This document shows, in pieces, positions 1 to 10,100 of a stretch of 64,000 bases of DNA. Made by a program: the position numbers and the translations under genes. The stretch is taken from the NCBI RefSeq assembly GCF_015689335.1, contig NZ_CP065053.1:6696001-6760000 (forward strand), read 5' to 3'. The notes beneath the pieces were generated by a model. It was not told the origin of the DNA, made no database searches, and saw nothing but the letters and a program-made list of their open reading frames with translations. The number at the start of each line of letters is the position of its first letter. The first letter of the stretch is position 1. The DNA is from Massilia antarctica. Lineage in GTDB: Bacteria > Pseudomonadota > Gammaproteobacteria > Burkholderiales > Burkholderiaceae_D.

Positions 1-1137
1 ATCGCCCTGATGAGCGTGCCGCGCGCGATTTTCATTTTGCTCGGCGGCGCCCTGGTCGACCGCTATTCGCCCAAGTCGATGCTGATGATCAGCAAATACG
101 TCAACACCGTGCTGCTGGCGCTGCTGGCCGGGATGGTGTTTACCGGGCACGTGAGCTTGGGCGCGATCAGCATGCTGGCGCTGGCGATCGGCTTCGCCTC
201 GGCCTTCAGCATCCCGGCCGGCACCTCGATGCTGCCGAACGTGGTGGCGCCGGCCCAGCTGCCGATGGCCAACGGCATGATGATGGGCGTACGCCAGGTC
301 ACCATGCTGGCCGGGCCGCTGCTGGCCGGCCTCTTGATGGCGCTGTTCGGCGACGGCAGCGGCCATGCGGCCGGCAGTGCGGCCGGCGCGGGCGCGGCCG
401 GCGTCGGCATCGCCTTCGCCGTCGACAGCGCCAGCTTCTTGCTGTCGGCCTGGACCCTGTCGAAAGTAAAGCTGGCGCATGCGCCGCCGAAAGCGGCGCC
501 GCAAGCAGTGCTGCGCGCGGTCGGCGCCGGCCTCGCCATGGTCTGGAACGACACGGCGCTGCGCACCTGCATGCTGTACTGGGGCCTGTGCTCGTTCGTG
601 GTGGGCGGCACCATGCAAGTGGCGCTGCCGGTGCTGGCCAGCACGGTACTGCACGGCGCCTCGGCGCTGGGCCTGGTCATGGGCGTGCACGGGGCCGGCA
701 GCCTGGCCGGGATGGCGCTCAGCGGCGTGCTGGGCAAGTTCCGGGTGCGTAACTTCGGCACCACGGTGCTGCTGGGCGATGTGCTGGTCGGCCTGTTGCT
801 GATACCGCTGGGACTGGTGGCGGCGAGCTGGCAGGCGGCCGCCCTGATGCTGGCGATCGGCGTGCTCGGCGGGTTCATGCAAGTGGCCGTGTTCAGCTGG
901 CTGCAGCAGCGCGTGCCGCGCGCCATGCTGGGGCGGGCGATGAGCATCTCCATGTTCATCTTCATGGGCGTGGCCCCGCTGTCGGCGGCGCTGACGGGCT
1001 ATCTGCTGCAACAGCTCACCTTGGCGCAGCTGTTCGGCGCAGCCGGTTTGTTCCTGATGGGGACGGCGCTGCTGGCCTGGCTGCTCACGCCGATGAGCAC
1101 CGTGGCCGACGGCCCGCCACCGCCGGCGCAAGCCTGA
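1..1137 (+). CDS. MFS exporter, 5'-truncated by the window edge
   Basis: The frame is open from base 1, so the start lies outside the window; the first internal ATG is at base 10. The product is an inner-membrane major facilitator with many hydrophobic helices and the loop GGALVDRYSPK, which resembles the MFS motif A region. Overall it resembles the EntS/MFS_3 group of efflux carriers, which export siderophores, drugs or other small molecules; the substrate cannot be read from the sequence. The C-terminus ends in a short proline-rich tail. A 124-bp gap separates it from the glycan island, so it probably belongs to an upstream unit. Family call is confident, substrate unknown. Confidence 0.85.
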   Translation: MALMSVPRAIFILLGGALVDRYSPKSMLMISKYVNTVLLALLAGMVFTGHVSLGAISMLALAIGFASAFSIPAGTSMLPNVVAPAQLPMANGMMMGVRQVTMLAGPLLAGLLMALFGDGSGHAAGSAAGAGAAGVGIAFAVDSASFLLSAWTLSKVKLAHAPPKAAPQAVLRAVGAGLAMVWNDTALRTCMLYWGLCSFVVGGTMQVALPVLASTVLHGASALGLVMGVHGAGSLAGMALSGVLGKFRVRNFGTTVLLGDVLVGLLLIPLGLVAASWQAAALMLAIGVLGGFMQVAVFSWLQQRVPRAMLGRAMSISMFIFMGVAPLSAALTGYLLQQLTLAQLFGAAGLFLMGTALLAWLLTPMSTVADGPPPPAQA

Positions 1138-1174
1138 TACCGCTGGCTTGGCACCACCCCCATTTTTACAACAC

Positions 1175-1226
1175 TATAAATAAAAATAGCAGACTCAATC
1201 GCGCTTACATGCTTTGGCGTTATAGT
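1175..1226 (+). promoter_or_regulatory. AT-rich promoter region before the glycan island (tentative)
   Basis: The 124 bases between the MFS gene and the next gene are clearly more AT-rich than their surroundings. They contain two -10-like hexamers, TATAAA at 1175-1180 and TATAGT at 1221-1226. No convincing -35 box is visible at 16-18 bp from either. It is the only plausible promoter position in front of the island. Confidence 0.35.
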
Positions 1227-1261
1227 TTTCAGACACGAAATTTAACCGTATTCTCATTTTT

Positions 1262-2182
1262 GTGTCGGATACATGCACTATGGAAATTACCGGCTCCACC
1301 GTCATACTCCAGCCTGGCATCTACATCCTGCGCCATCCCACCGGGAACAAGGCCGCGCTGAGCATCGCGCGCGCCCCCGGCACCCCCGCCACGCAGGGCA
1401 GGATGGAGCTGCTCAGCACCGCGGGCACCCACGGCAGCGTGCTGCGCGACGGCGCCGACTGCATCGTGCTGCACATCAGCGACGCTCCCGTCACCTTGCT
1501 CGTCAGCGCCTTCCTGGAAAACAAAAATGCCCCCGTTCCGGCATTGCGTGTCGACCAGATCGCGCTCGAGCGTGGATCGGTGCCGCCACCGATGCGGGCA
1601 CCCGCCGACGCGGCCCCGTCCACGCCGGCGCACGCCGCGCCGATCGCCATCGGCGCCCAGGGCATTAGCCTCATCGGTCACGTCGAGCGCCATGGCGACG
1701 TCATGGCGCCCCCCGGCGCCCTGCTCGGCGACCCGGACAGCCTGCTGCGGCTGGAAGGCTTCCAGGTCATGTGGCCCGACCGTCCGCACGGAGTCGACCT
1801 CGCGTACAGCATTGCGGTCGAAGGCGGCGGCGTGCTGCCAATGGTCAAGAGCGGCAAGTTCTGCGGCACCCGTAACGAGGCCAGGCGCATCATCGAAGTG
1901 AGCTTCGCCCTGATCGGACCGGCCGCCAGCCAATGGCGCCTGGAAGGGACTGCCCACTTCAGCGGCGGCTACCAGGTGCCGGTGCAGGCGGCCGTTCCGC
2001 TCAGCGGCCCGTCGGGGCTCGAGCACCTGACTGCGATCACCCTGCACGTGCAGCGCAGCGACACCGGCGCCAGCGAGCGCAATCCCTGGCTGGAATCGGC
2101 CACCACCAAAGTATTCAAGGCAACAGCTGCGCAAGCCGAGCGGGAGCAATCGGCCAACAGAGACGAAGAATTTGCTTCATGA
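1262..2182 (+). CDS. hypothetical protein at head of glycan island
   Basis: I do not recognise this 306-residue protein. It has no signal peptide or membrane segment. It looks like two beta-rich domains joined by an Ala/Pro linker at about residues 105-130. The N-terminal half (about 7-100) starts with a Cupin-like or FHA-like string of short strands; the C-terminal half (about 130-285) contains the motif FCGTRNEARRIIEVSF. The longest frame uses a GTG at 1262; an ATG at 1280 gives a protein six residues shorter, and neither has a clear Shine-Dalgarno. It lies 63 bp upstream of the DUF4214 gene in the same direction, so it may be an accessory to that protein's export or modification. This is inference only. 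Confidence 0.6.
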   Translation: MSDTCTMEITGSTVILQPGIYILRHPTGNKAALSIARAPGTPATQGRMELLSTAGTHGSVLRDGADCIVLHISDAPVTLLVSAFLENKNAPVPALRVDQIALERGSVPPPMRAPADAAPSTPAHAAPIAIGAQGISLIGHVERHGDVMAPPGALLGDPDSLLRLEGFQVMWPDRPHGVDLAYSIAVEGGGVLPMVKSGKFCGTRNEARRIIEVSFALIGPAASQWRLEGTAHFSGGYQVPVQAAVPLSGPSGLEHLTAITLHVQRSDTGASERNPWLESATTKVFKATAAQAEREQSANRDEEFAS

Positions 2183-2245
2183 GCCACGTCCCGTAGCCAA
2201 TTGCGATCGCGGCAGCCAGTCTTAACGACCTGAGGAGGAGTAGCG

Positions 2246-3289
2246 ATGTATCAACTAACAAGCAGTGCGACCACCACGACCCTGATGAATTCGAGTTCGA
2301 CGTTGTTTACGCAGGGAACGATCGACCGCATCCTGGCATTGACGACCGCGCTCGACAATGCGGTGACCTTCGATACGGTGATACCCGATATGAACGGCCA
2401 GCTTCCCGTTTCCGGCAACAGCGAGGTGTTGTTGGTAGCGTCCTCCGACACCGCCCGGACCACGATTGCCGCCGGCCCCAGCGCGCCGGTCACGATTTTC
2501 CAGGGCAAGGGCGGGGTCGACGCGCGCTTCGAGGATGCGCGTCCGACCGGCCTGCCCGATACGGTCCCCGAACGCATCGTGATCGGCAGCACCGGCAACG
2601 ACAAGTTCGTCATCGCCGACGACCGCAACACCCAGCTGACCCTGGGCACCGGCAATAGCACGGTGTCGAGCATCGGCACCAGTTACGACACCATCGTCGC
2701 CGGCCTGGGCAACAGCACCATCGTCGGCGGCACCTCGGGCAATGCGATCGTCCAGCTCAAGGGCAACGCGTCCGACTACAAGGTCACGGTCCAGGATGGC
2801 CATGCCATCGTCAGCAACCTCGGCACCCTCAAGACCACGGACATCAGCAAGATCCAGTACGTCCAGCTCGACGGCGGCCAGGCGCTGGTGCTTGCCAGCG
2901 ATGCCAAGGAGGCCAGCGTGAGCACCCTGTACTCGGCCGCGCTGGGACGGGTGGCGGACGCCAAGGGTCTGGAATTCTGGATGGATGCGGTGCGCGCCGG
3001 CGTCTCCCTGGAAAGCATCGCGCAAGGCTTCCTCGATTCGAGCGAGTACAAGGCCAAGCCGCAGCTGACCGATCAGCAATTCCTCGACGGCCTGTACCTG
3101 CACACCTTCAACCGCGCGCCCGATGCCGAGGGCCTGGCCTGGTGGACCAATGTGCTCGACAGCGGCGTATCACGGGCCTCGGTGCTGGCCGGCTTCATTT
3201 CCGTGGCCGGCAACAGCCTCGATGGCACCGGCAACTACATCGAGCCGGTCGTGGTCGGCTCGGTCACCGTCGTTCATGGCATTGTTTGA
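2246..3289 (+). CDS. DUF4214 domain protein, probable secreted/surface protein
   Basis: A 347-residue protein with a strong Shine-Dalgarno (GAGGAGGAG at 2232-2240). No Sec signal is present. Residues about 110-170 hold Gly/Asn-rich pseudo-repeats (GSTGND, LGTGNS, AGLGNS, GGTSGN) like beta-roll turns. Residues about 225-335 form DUF4214, with the repeated pattern YxxxLGRxxDxxGLxFW / TFNRAPDAEGLAWW. DUF4214 proteins are often large surface or type I secreted proteins and often lie beside glycosylation genes. The island downstream makes it a candidate acceptor for the glycan. Its TGA (3287-3289) overlaps the likely TTG start of the next gene, which suggests translational coupling. Confidence 0.8.
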   Translation: MYQLTSSATTTTLMNSSSTLFTQGTIDRILALTTALDNAVTFDTVIPDMNGQLPVSGNSEVLLVASSDTARTTIAAGPSAPVTIFQGKGGVDARFEDARPTGLPDTVPERIVIGSTGNDKFVIADDRNTQLTLGTGNSTVSSIGTSYDTIVAGLGNSTIVGGTSGNAIVQLKGNASDYKVTVQDGHAIVSNLGTLKTTDISKIQYVQLDGGQALVLASDAKEASVSTLYSAALGRVADAKGLEFWMDAVRAGVSLESIAQGFLDSSEYKAKPQLTDQQFLDGLYLHTFNRAPDAEGLAWWTNVLDSGVSRASVLAGFISVAGNSLDGTGNYIEPVVVGSVTVVHGIV

Positions 3290-5277
3290 ACGCGACCGCT
3301 GCCGTCCAGGGCACGCCGCCTGCGGCAGCCTGGAGCGCGTCACGCCTGCGCGAGGATTTCCTGCTCGCCCAGGCGGTCGACGCTCTCCAGGAAGGCTGGC
3401 CGGCCGACGCCCTGCTGGCCGCCGAAGCGGCTTGCCGCCGCCATGCGGAGGCGGCCATTCCGGCCTTGCTGCGCGCCACCATCTTGCAAGCGTCGCGTTC
3501 CGCCTTCAGTAGCGCGGCCTGGTACCACGCCTGGCGCCGCGATCCGCAAGATGCACGGCTGCAGGATTTACTGATCAACGATTGGCTCGCCCACGGCGCC
3601 GGCGCGCGGATCGCCGCCCTGGCGCCGGCGCTGCTGCCGGCCCGCTGCCGCGCCGCCAGCCACGCCAGCTTGCTGGCCAGCCTGCGCCAGGCCGGCTGCC
3701 TGCCGGCCGGGGCTTGCTGGCGCGTCGGCGCCGCCATCGAAGGCATGCTGTTCGAGGCGCACACGGCCCCGCCTGCCCAGCTCTGCCTGCGCGACGAACT
3801 GAGCCAGCAAAACTATGACGTGCGCCTGCCGCCGGGCGCGGCGGGTGCGCGCTTTTCCTTCATCCCGCCGCACCCGGACGGGGTCTGGTCGCTGGCCGTG
3901 GCCGGCGCCACCGCCGCCCTGCCCGGCTCGCCCCTGGTCTTTGCCGTGCCGCGCGCCACCTCCGCCGCGCCGCCCGCCGCCACGGCGCTGGGCGTACTCA
4001 TTCCGGTCCACAGCGGCCTGGCGCAAGTGCAGGCCTGCATCGCCAGCGTCCTGGCCAGCCTGCCCGCCAACCGTGCCGGCGCCACCATCCTGGTGATCGA
4101 TGACGCCAGCCCCGAGCCGGCGCTGGCGGCCTGGCTCGACGCCGAGCGCGACGCCGGCCGCATCGGCCTGCTGCGCAACCGCTACAACCTGGGGTTCGTC
4201 GAAAGCGTCAACCGCGGCCTGCGCCAGTTGCAGGGCCACGATGTGCTCCTGCTCAATGCCGACACCCTGGTCCACGGCGACTGGCTGGACCGCCTGCGCG
4301 CCGCCCTCTACCGGGACGACGATATCGCGGCCGTGGCCCCGTGGTCGAATAATGGCGAAATCAGCAGCTTCCCCGATATCGCCAGGGCCGCCCCGGCACC
4401 GGACGCGGCCGGCCTGGCCCGCCTCGACGACCAGGCCAGTGCCCTGCACCGCGCCGGCGCCTGCGCCGACGTCGACGTGCCGGCGTGCTGCGGCTTCGCC
4501 ATGCTGATGCGCGCCACGGTGCTCGCCGCCATCGGCGGGCTCGACGGCAACGCCATCGAGCGCGGCTATGGCGAGGAAGTCGACTGGTGCCTGCGCGCGG
4601 CCGCCGCCGGCTACCGCCACCGGATCGCCACCGGCGTGTATGTGGCCCATGCCGGCGGGGTCTCGTTCGGCGACGAAAAACACCTGCGGGTGCGCCAGAA
4701 CCGCGCCGTGCTGATGGCGCGCTATCCGCACTACTACAGCGCCTACCGGCGCTTCCTGCAAGACGATCCGCTGGCCGCCGCGCGCGCCTGCCTGGCCGCA
4801 TCGCTGCCGCCCGCGGCGGCCGCCATCGATGCAGCGCCCGCGCCGCTGCCGCCGTCGCTGGCCTCCTCGTGCACCCGCATCGCGGTCCTCGCCCACTGCA
4901 CCGCGGGAGCGCTGGCGGCCGGCGTGCTGGCCCTGGCGCGCCTGGTCGCCGCGCGCCCCGATCTGTCCCTGCGCCTGCTGGTGATCGGCGAGGTCAGCGA
5001 AACGCTGTGGCGCACCGGCGTGGTCGACGTGGTCGCGCCCGCCAGCGGGGCAAGCTTGCTCAGCGACAGCGACCTGATCGGCCTAAGCGGCTGCATCGTG
5101 CTGCTCGCCGCCGACCCGGCGCAGGCCCGCATCGCCATCGACACGGTGCGCCTGGACCCTGGCTTCGATGCCGGCAGCTGGTTTTCCGCCTTGCTGGCCA
5201 GGGCCCACGTGGCCCCGCGCCCCGCCCTGGCGCCTCTCCATTTTGCCAACCCGGGCAGCACGGGGGCGCGATCATAG
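3286..5277 (+). CDS. family 2 glycosyltransferase with N-terminal helical domain
   Basis: About 663 residues if started at TTG 3286, whose first base precedes the TGA of the DUF4214 gene. The frame stays open further upstream, but that part lies inside the DUF4214 gene in another frame and is low-complexity Arg-rich, so it is not coding. Residues about 10-120 are Ala-rich helices resembling TPR-type repeats. The GT2 fold begins near residue 235 (GVLIPVHSGLAQVQ), with the nucleotide-binding acidic motif VIDDAS and the metal-binding region LLLNADTLVHGDW. The C-terminal 150 residues look like a degenerate second domain. It probably transfers a sugar from an NDP-sugar in the cytoplasm. No ATG occurs before the GT domain. 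Confidence 0.82.
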   Translation: MNATAAVQGTPPAAAWSASRLREDFLLAQAVDALQEGWPADALLAAEAACRRHAEAAIPALLRATILQASRSAFSSAAWYHAWRRDPQDARLQDLLINDWLAHGAGARIAALAPALLPARCRAASHASLLASLRQAGCLPAGACWRVGAAIEGMLFEAHTAPPAQLCLRDELSQQNYDVRLPPGAAGARFSFIPPHPDGVWSLAVAGATAALPGSPLVFAVPRATSAAPPAATALGVLIPVHSGLAQVQACIASVLASLPANRAGATILVIDDASPEPALAAWLDAERDAGRIGLLRNRYNLGFVESVNRGLRQLQGHDVLLLNADTLVHGDWLDRLRAALYRDDDIAAVAPWSNNGEISSFPDIARAAPAPDAAGLARLDDQASALHRAGACADVDVPACCGFAMLMRATVLAAIGGLDGNAIERGYGEEVDWCLRAAAAGYRHRIATGVYVAHAGGVSFGDEKHLRVRQNRAVLMARYPHYYSAYRRFLQDDPLAAARACLAASLPPAAAAIDAAPAPLPPSLASSCTRIAVLAHCTAGALAAGVLALARLVAARPDLSLRLLVIGEVSETLWRTGVVDVVAPASGASLLSDSDLIGLSGCIVLLAADPAQARIAIDTVRLDPGFDAGSWFSALLARAHVAPRPALAPLHFANPGSTGARS

Positions 5278-5927
5278 CGCAGCCGGGCGACAGCGGCGTA
5301 GCGCGCCGCCTGTCCGACGACGGCGCCGCCACGCACGCGCGCCAGCTGCTGCACGTCGGCTGCGGCGCGCGCGGCAACCGCAGCTTGCCGGCCTGCCTGC
5401 GCGGCCCCGCATGGCACGAAATCCGCCTCGATATCGACCCCGCCGTCGAACCGGACATCGTGGCCAGCATCAGCGACCTGCACATGGTGGCCGACGCCAG
5501 CATCGATGCCATTTTTTCCTCGCACAACCTGGAGCATCTGGACGCCTTCGCCGTGCCGCGCGCCCTGGCCGAATTCCGCCGCGTGCTGCGCGCGGACGGC
5601 TACGCCCTGATCACCCTGCCCGACCTGCGCGCCATCGCCCTGCACATCGCCGCCGACCAGCTCGACTCGCCGCTATACCAGTCGCCCGCCGGTCCGATCC
5701 GGCCGCTCGACATGCTGTTCGGCCACCAGGGGGCCCTGGCCGCCGGGCACCGGCACATGGCGCACCGCACCGGCTTTACCGCCACCACCCTGGGGCGCAG
5801 CCTGCTGGCGGCCGGCTTTCACGAAGTGCGCGTGCACGAAGGCCGGCACTGGGACTTGTGGGCCCTGGCCAGCATGCCCGCCACCGGCGCCGCCGTATGG
5901 GACGAGCTGGCGCAGGTGATGCAATGA
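5274..5927 (+). CDS. class I SAM-dependent methyltransferase
   Basis: The protein carries the SAM-binding motif LLHVGCGARGN, then DIDPAVEPDIVASISDLHMV and the motif SSHNLEHLDAFAVPRALAEFRRVLRADG typical of Methyltransf_11 enzymes in polysaccharide loci. The start is uncertain. There is no ATG, GTG or TTG before the SAM motif. The choices are ATA at 5274, which would overlap the previous TAG as ATAG, or CTG at 5310. I give the longer version. The end overlaps the next gene by ATGA. It probably methylates a sugar or glycan end. Confidence 0.75.
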   Translation: MAQPGDSGVARRLSDDGAATHARQLLHVGCGARGNRSLPACLRGPAWHEIRLDIDPAVEPDIVASISDLHMVADASIDAIFSSHNLEHLDAFAVPRALAEFRRVLRADGYALITLPDLRAIALHIAADQLDSPLYQSPAGPIRPLDMLFGHQGALAAGHRHMAHRTGFTATTLGRSLLAAGFHEVRVHEGRHWDLWALASMPATGAAVWDELAQVMQ

Positions 5928-7126
5928 AGATCCTGTTCATCCATCAGAATTTCCCGGCCCAGTTCCTGCACCTGGCGGGCGACCTGGCGCGGCGCGGGCA
6001 TCAGGTGGTGGCGCTGTGCCGCAACGCGCGCGCCGCGCCCGACGGGGTCGCGCTGCGCACCTACCAGTTTCTGCGCCCGCCGATGCCCGAGATTCATCCG
6101 CTGCTGGCCGAGCAGGAAAGCCAGGTGCGCCACGCCGAAGCCTGCGCCGCCGCCGCCATGCAGCTGCAGCGCGAAGGCTTCACGCCGGACATCGTGCTGG
6201 CCCATCCGGGCTGGGGCGAAGCGCTGTTCATCAAGGATGTGTTCCCGCAGGCGAAACTGCTGCTCTATTGCGAATACTATTACGCGCTCGAAGGCCAGGA
6301 TGTCGGCTTCGATCCCGGGCTACCCCCGCTCAGCATGCCCGAGCGCTGGCGCCTGCGCCTGCGCAACAGCACCAACCTGCTGAGCATGGAACTGGCCGAC
6401 GCCGCCATCGCGCCCACCCGCTGGCAGCGCGACACCTATCCGGCCTGGGCGCGCGACAAGATCACCGTCATTCACGACGGCATCGACAGCGAGCGGCTGC
6501 GCTTCAACCCCGAGGCGCGCCTGGCTTTGCCCGGCGTGGCCGCCCCGTTCGCGCCGGGCGATGAAGTGATCAGCTTCGTGGCGCGCAACCTGGAACCGAT
6601 GCGCGGCTTCGATGTGTTCATGCGCGCGCTGCCGGACGTGCTGCGGCGCCGGCCGGACGCGCACGCGATCGTGGTCGGCGGGGACGAGGTCGGCTACGGC
6701 TATCCCGCTCCGGGCGGGCGCAGCTGGAAAGAACACATGCTGGCCGAGGTCGGCGCGCGGCTCGACGGCGCGCGCGTGCATTTCGCCGGCCAGCTGACGC
6801 CGCGCGCCTACCTCGACCTGCTCAGCATCAGCCGCGTGCACGCCTACTGGAGCGCCCCCTTCGTGCTGTCCTGGTCATTCCTGGAGGCGGCCCTGAGCGG
6901 CGTACCGGTGCTCGCTTCGGCCACCGCGCCGGTGCTCGAATTTTCCGCCGCCCTGGGCGTGAGCTGCGTGCCGTTTTTCGATGCCGCCGCCTGGGCCGAT
7001 GCCATCGCCCTGCGCTGCGCGGCCGGCACCCAGCCGCGCCAGGCGCCGCCGCCCCTGCCGGAACTGACGCTGGAGAACTGCCTGGCGCGCCAGCGCCAGT
7101 GGCTAGCCGCGGCGCTGGCGACATGA
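5924..7126 (+). CDS. family 4 glycosyltransferase
   Basis: A 400-residue GT-B glycosyltransferase. The N-terminal Rossmann half begins MKILFIHQNFPAQF and includes the HPGWGEALF segment. The C-terminal half has VISFVARNLEPMRGFDVFMRALP (linker and nucleotide-binding region) and EAALSGVPVLAS with the acidic residue of the EX7E-type motif. It starts at an ATG overlapping the previous TGA by four bases. Retaining transfer from an NDP-sugar is expected of the family; donor and acceptor are unknown. Confidence 0.88.
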   Translation: MKILFIHQNFPAQFLHLAGDLARRGHQVVALCRNARAAPDGVALRTYQFLRPPMPEIHPLLAEQESQVRHAEACAAAAMQLQREGFTPDIVLAHPGWGEALFIKDVFPQAKLLLYCEYYYALEGQDVGFDPGLPPLSMPERWRLRLRNSTNLLSMELADAAIAPTRWQRDTYPAWARDKITVIHDGIDSERLRFNPEARLALPGVAAPFAPGDEVISFVARNLEPMRGFDVFMRALPDVLRRRPDAHAIVVGGDEVGYGYPAPGGRSWKEHMLAEVGARLDGARVHFAGQLTPRAYLDLLSISRVHAYWSAPFVLSWSFLEAALSGVPVLASATAPVLEFSAALGVSCVPFFDAAAWADAIALRCAAGTQPRQAPPPLPELTLENCLARQRQWLAAALAT

Positions 7127-7159
7127 GACCCCGTTTTTCTTACCGCACCAGGAGAGCGC

Positions 7160-10100
7160 ATGGACCTTCATAACAATGCCCCGGCGGGCCACGCCGATGC
7201 CGCGGACGACGCAGCGGACGACGCACCGGACGAGGCACGGGACGAGACACAGGACAAGGCAGCCGAGCGCCTCATTCGCGGGCGCATCGAACGAATCGAC
7301 GCCTCCGGCGTGAGCGGCTGGTGCCTGGACCTCAATTGCCCGCAAGAGCAGCTGGCGCTCGAATTTCGCGCCGGCGGCAAGCCGGTCGGCTTTACCACCT
7401 GCGGCGTATGGCGCGACGACCTGGGCGCCGAGGGTATCGACCCGGGGCGCGTCGGCTTTCACTGGCCACTGCCGCGCCACCTGCCGCAGCTGGCGCTCGA
7501 CACGCTCGAAGCCTGGGTCTTCGAAACCCCGGTCCGGCTCGAGCGCGCGGCGGCGCACGGCGCGCACCTGGCCCGCGCCGCGCGCCAAGCGGGCGCCATC
7601 GTCATCGAGCGGGTCGAGTCCTGCGGCATCGCAGGGGTGCTGCACGGCGCCGATCCGGCGCGCGCCGTGACGGTCGAACTGCATGCCGACGGCGTGCTGG
7701 CGGCCACCCACACGGCCAGCGCACCCACCCACGCCTTCGTGCTGGCGCTGCCGGACGCCCTGTTCGACGGCCAGCCGCACCGGCTTGTGGTGCGCGCGCC
7801 CGAACTCGACGCCGAACTGGCCCTGACGCCGGCGCAAAGCGTGTTCCAGGCCTACCAGGGCGGTAGCTGGCACACCCGCAACGGCATCCTGTACGGCTGG
7901 ATCGATCCGCAGCGCTTGCCCGGCGGCGCGGCCGAACTGCGGGTCGACGACGGCGCCCGCAGCCTGGGCAAGATGCCGGTCGACGCCGCGGCATTGGTCA
8001 ACGGCGCCTTCAGCTTCAAGTTCGAGATGCCGTTCAGCGTCTACGATGGCGCCCACCACGAGATCGCCATCAACCTGCAAGGCACGCGCTACCGCCTGTG
8101 CGCCCAGGGCGGCGCGCTCTCTCTGGCCTGGTGCAACAGCGTGATCGGCCGGGTCGACCTGCGCGACACCAACGGCATCTGCGGCTGGGCGCTCGACACC
8201 GCCGACAGCGGCGCGGTCCTGACGGTCGGCCTGTACCAGGGCGAGCAATTGCTGGCCCAGACCACGACCCAGATGGCGCGCAGCGATGTCAACAAGCTGT
8301 TCAAGAGCGAAGGACGGCATGGCTTCGAGCTACTGTTCCCGGCCGCGCTGTACGACCGCCAGGCGCGCCAGATCACGGTGCGTGTGAACGGCATGCCGCT
8401 CAATCTGCGCCTCGAACACGACGTGCCGCTGCTGCTCAGCGAGGAGCAACTGGCCCTGATCGCGCCCGCCGATCGCTACCAGGGCTTTGTCGAGCAGCTC
8501 ACCACCGGCGCCATCATGGGCTGGGCCTGGGACCGCAAGAACCCGGCGCTGCCGGTGCATGTGGCGATCCACGTGGACGACGAACTGCTCGACGTGGTCC
8601 AGGCCAACCGCTTCAACGCCCGCCTGCGCAGCGACAACCGCCACGGCCATCATGTGTTCCTGGTCAAGTTCCCCACGCGCCTGATGAATGGCAGCAAGCG
8701 CCGCATCCGCGCCGTGATCGTCGAAGGCAATCTCGAGATCAAGCAGAACGACGATACCTTGCTGTTCCCCCTGGTCGACCATGGCGGACGCCAGATCCGG
8801 CCGCTGCCGGACGGTCACTATGCCCACAGCGTGCCGCCCCGGCTGTGGCAAGGAGGGCGCGCGCGCGCCCCGGCCGTCGCCACCGAATCGGCCACGCCGC
8901 TGATCTCCATCATCGTGCTGAACTGGAACGGCGCCACCATCCTGCGCGACTACCTCGACTCGATGCTGCGCATCGACTGGTTGCATTCCTACGAGCTGCT
9001 GCTGGTCGACCATGGCTCGACCGACGCCAGCCTGCAGGTGGCGGCCGAATACGCCGCGCGCCTGCCCTTGCGGGTACTGGCGCGCGGCGTGAATTTTTCG
9101 TTTTCGGCATCCAACAATTATGCGGCGGCGCAGGCGCGCGGACCTTACCTGGTGTTCGCCAACAACGACCTGGTCATGCTGCACGACTGTCTCGCGCCCA
9201 TGCGCGCCCACCTCGACGACGAGCGGGTCGGCGCGGTCGGCCTGAAACTGCTCGAACCGCTGGTCAACGGCGCCGACTCTTGGCGCTTCATCACCCATCA
9301 CCAGGGCGTGCAGTTCAAGACCGACCAGTTGCCCGGCAAGGGCGGGCGCTACTACGCACCGATGGAAGTGGGCGAGCAGGCGCACGCCGACCTGGCCGGC
9401 TGCTATGACCTGCCGGCGGCCACCGGCGCGCTGCTGATGTGCCGCAGCGAGGATTTCCGCGCCGTCGGCGGCTTCCACGAAGGCTATGTGTACGGCATGG
9501 AAGACGTGGACCTGTGCCTGGCGCTTCGCCTCAAGCTCGGCAAGGCGATCTTGTGCGATACCGCCGTGGTGGCGCTGCACAACCGCAGCGCCACGCGCGA
9601 CGCCAAGATCCTGGCCGGCAGCCAGCAGAAAGTGTACTCGGCCAAGGTGCACGCCAACAACCGCCGGCTGTATATCGAGCGCTACGGGCGCGACCTGACC
9701 CGCACCATCCTGCGTGCGCTGGTCGAGGGCGACAGCCTGTGGCGGCCGGCGCCGCTGCGGGTGACCATTGCCGTCACCGCCACCGACATCAGCACCGCGG
9801 CCGGCGACTTTTTCACCGCGCTCGAATTTGGCGAAGCCCTGCAGCGCCTGTACGGCTGGGAGGTGATGTTCGTCAACAACCAGATCCACCAGTTGCCCGG
9901 CACCGACGTGCTGGTCGCCATGCGCCACGATTATGCCATCGACAAGATCAGCGAAGCCAATCCCGGCCTGGTGACGGTGGCCTGGGTGCGCAACCGGGTC
10001 GACCAATGGCTGGATTCGCCGCAATTCCAGGCTTACCAGCTGATCTTCGCCTCCTCGCACAAGGCGATCGAGCACATCAAGGCCGCCACCGGCATCGACG

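Noticed and set aside
3142..3285. Upstream extension of the GT2 frame
   Set aside because: It overlaps the DUF4214 gene and reads as Arg-rich nonsense; the real start is near 3286.
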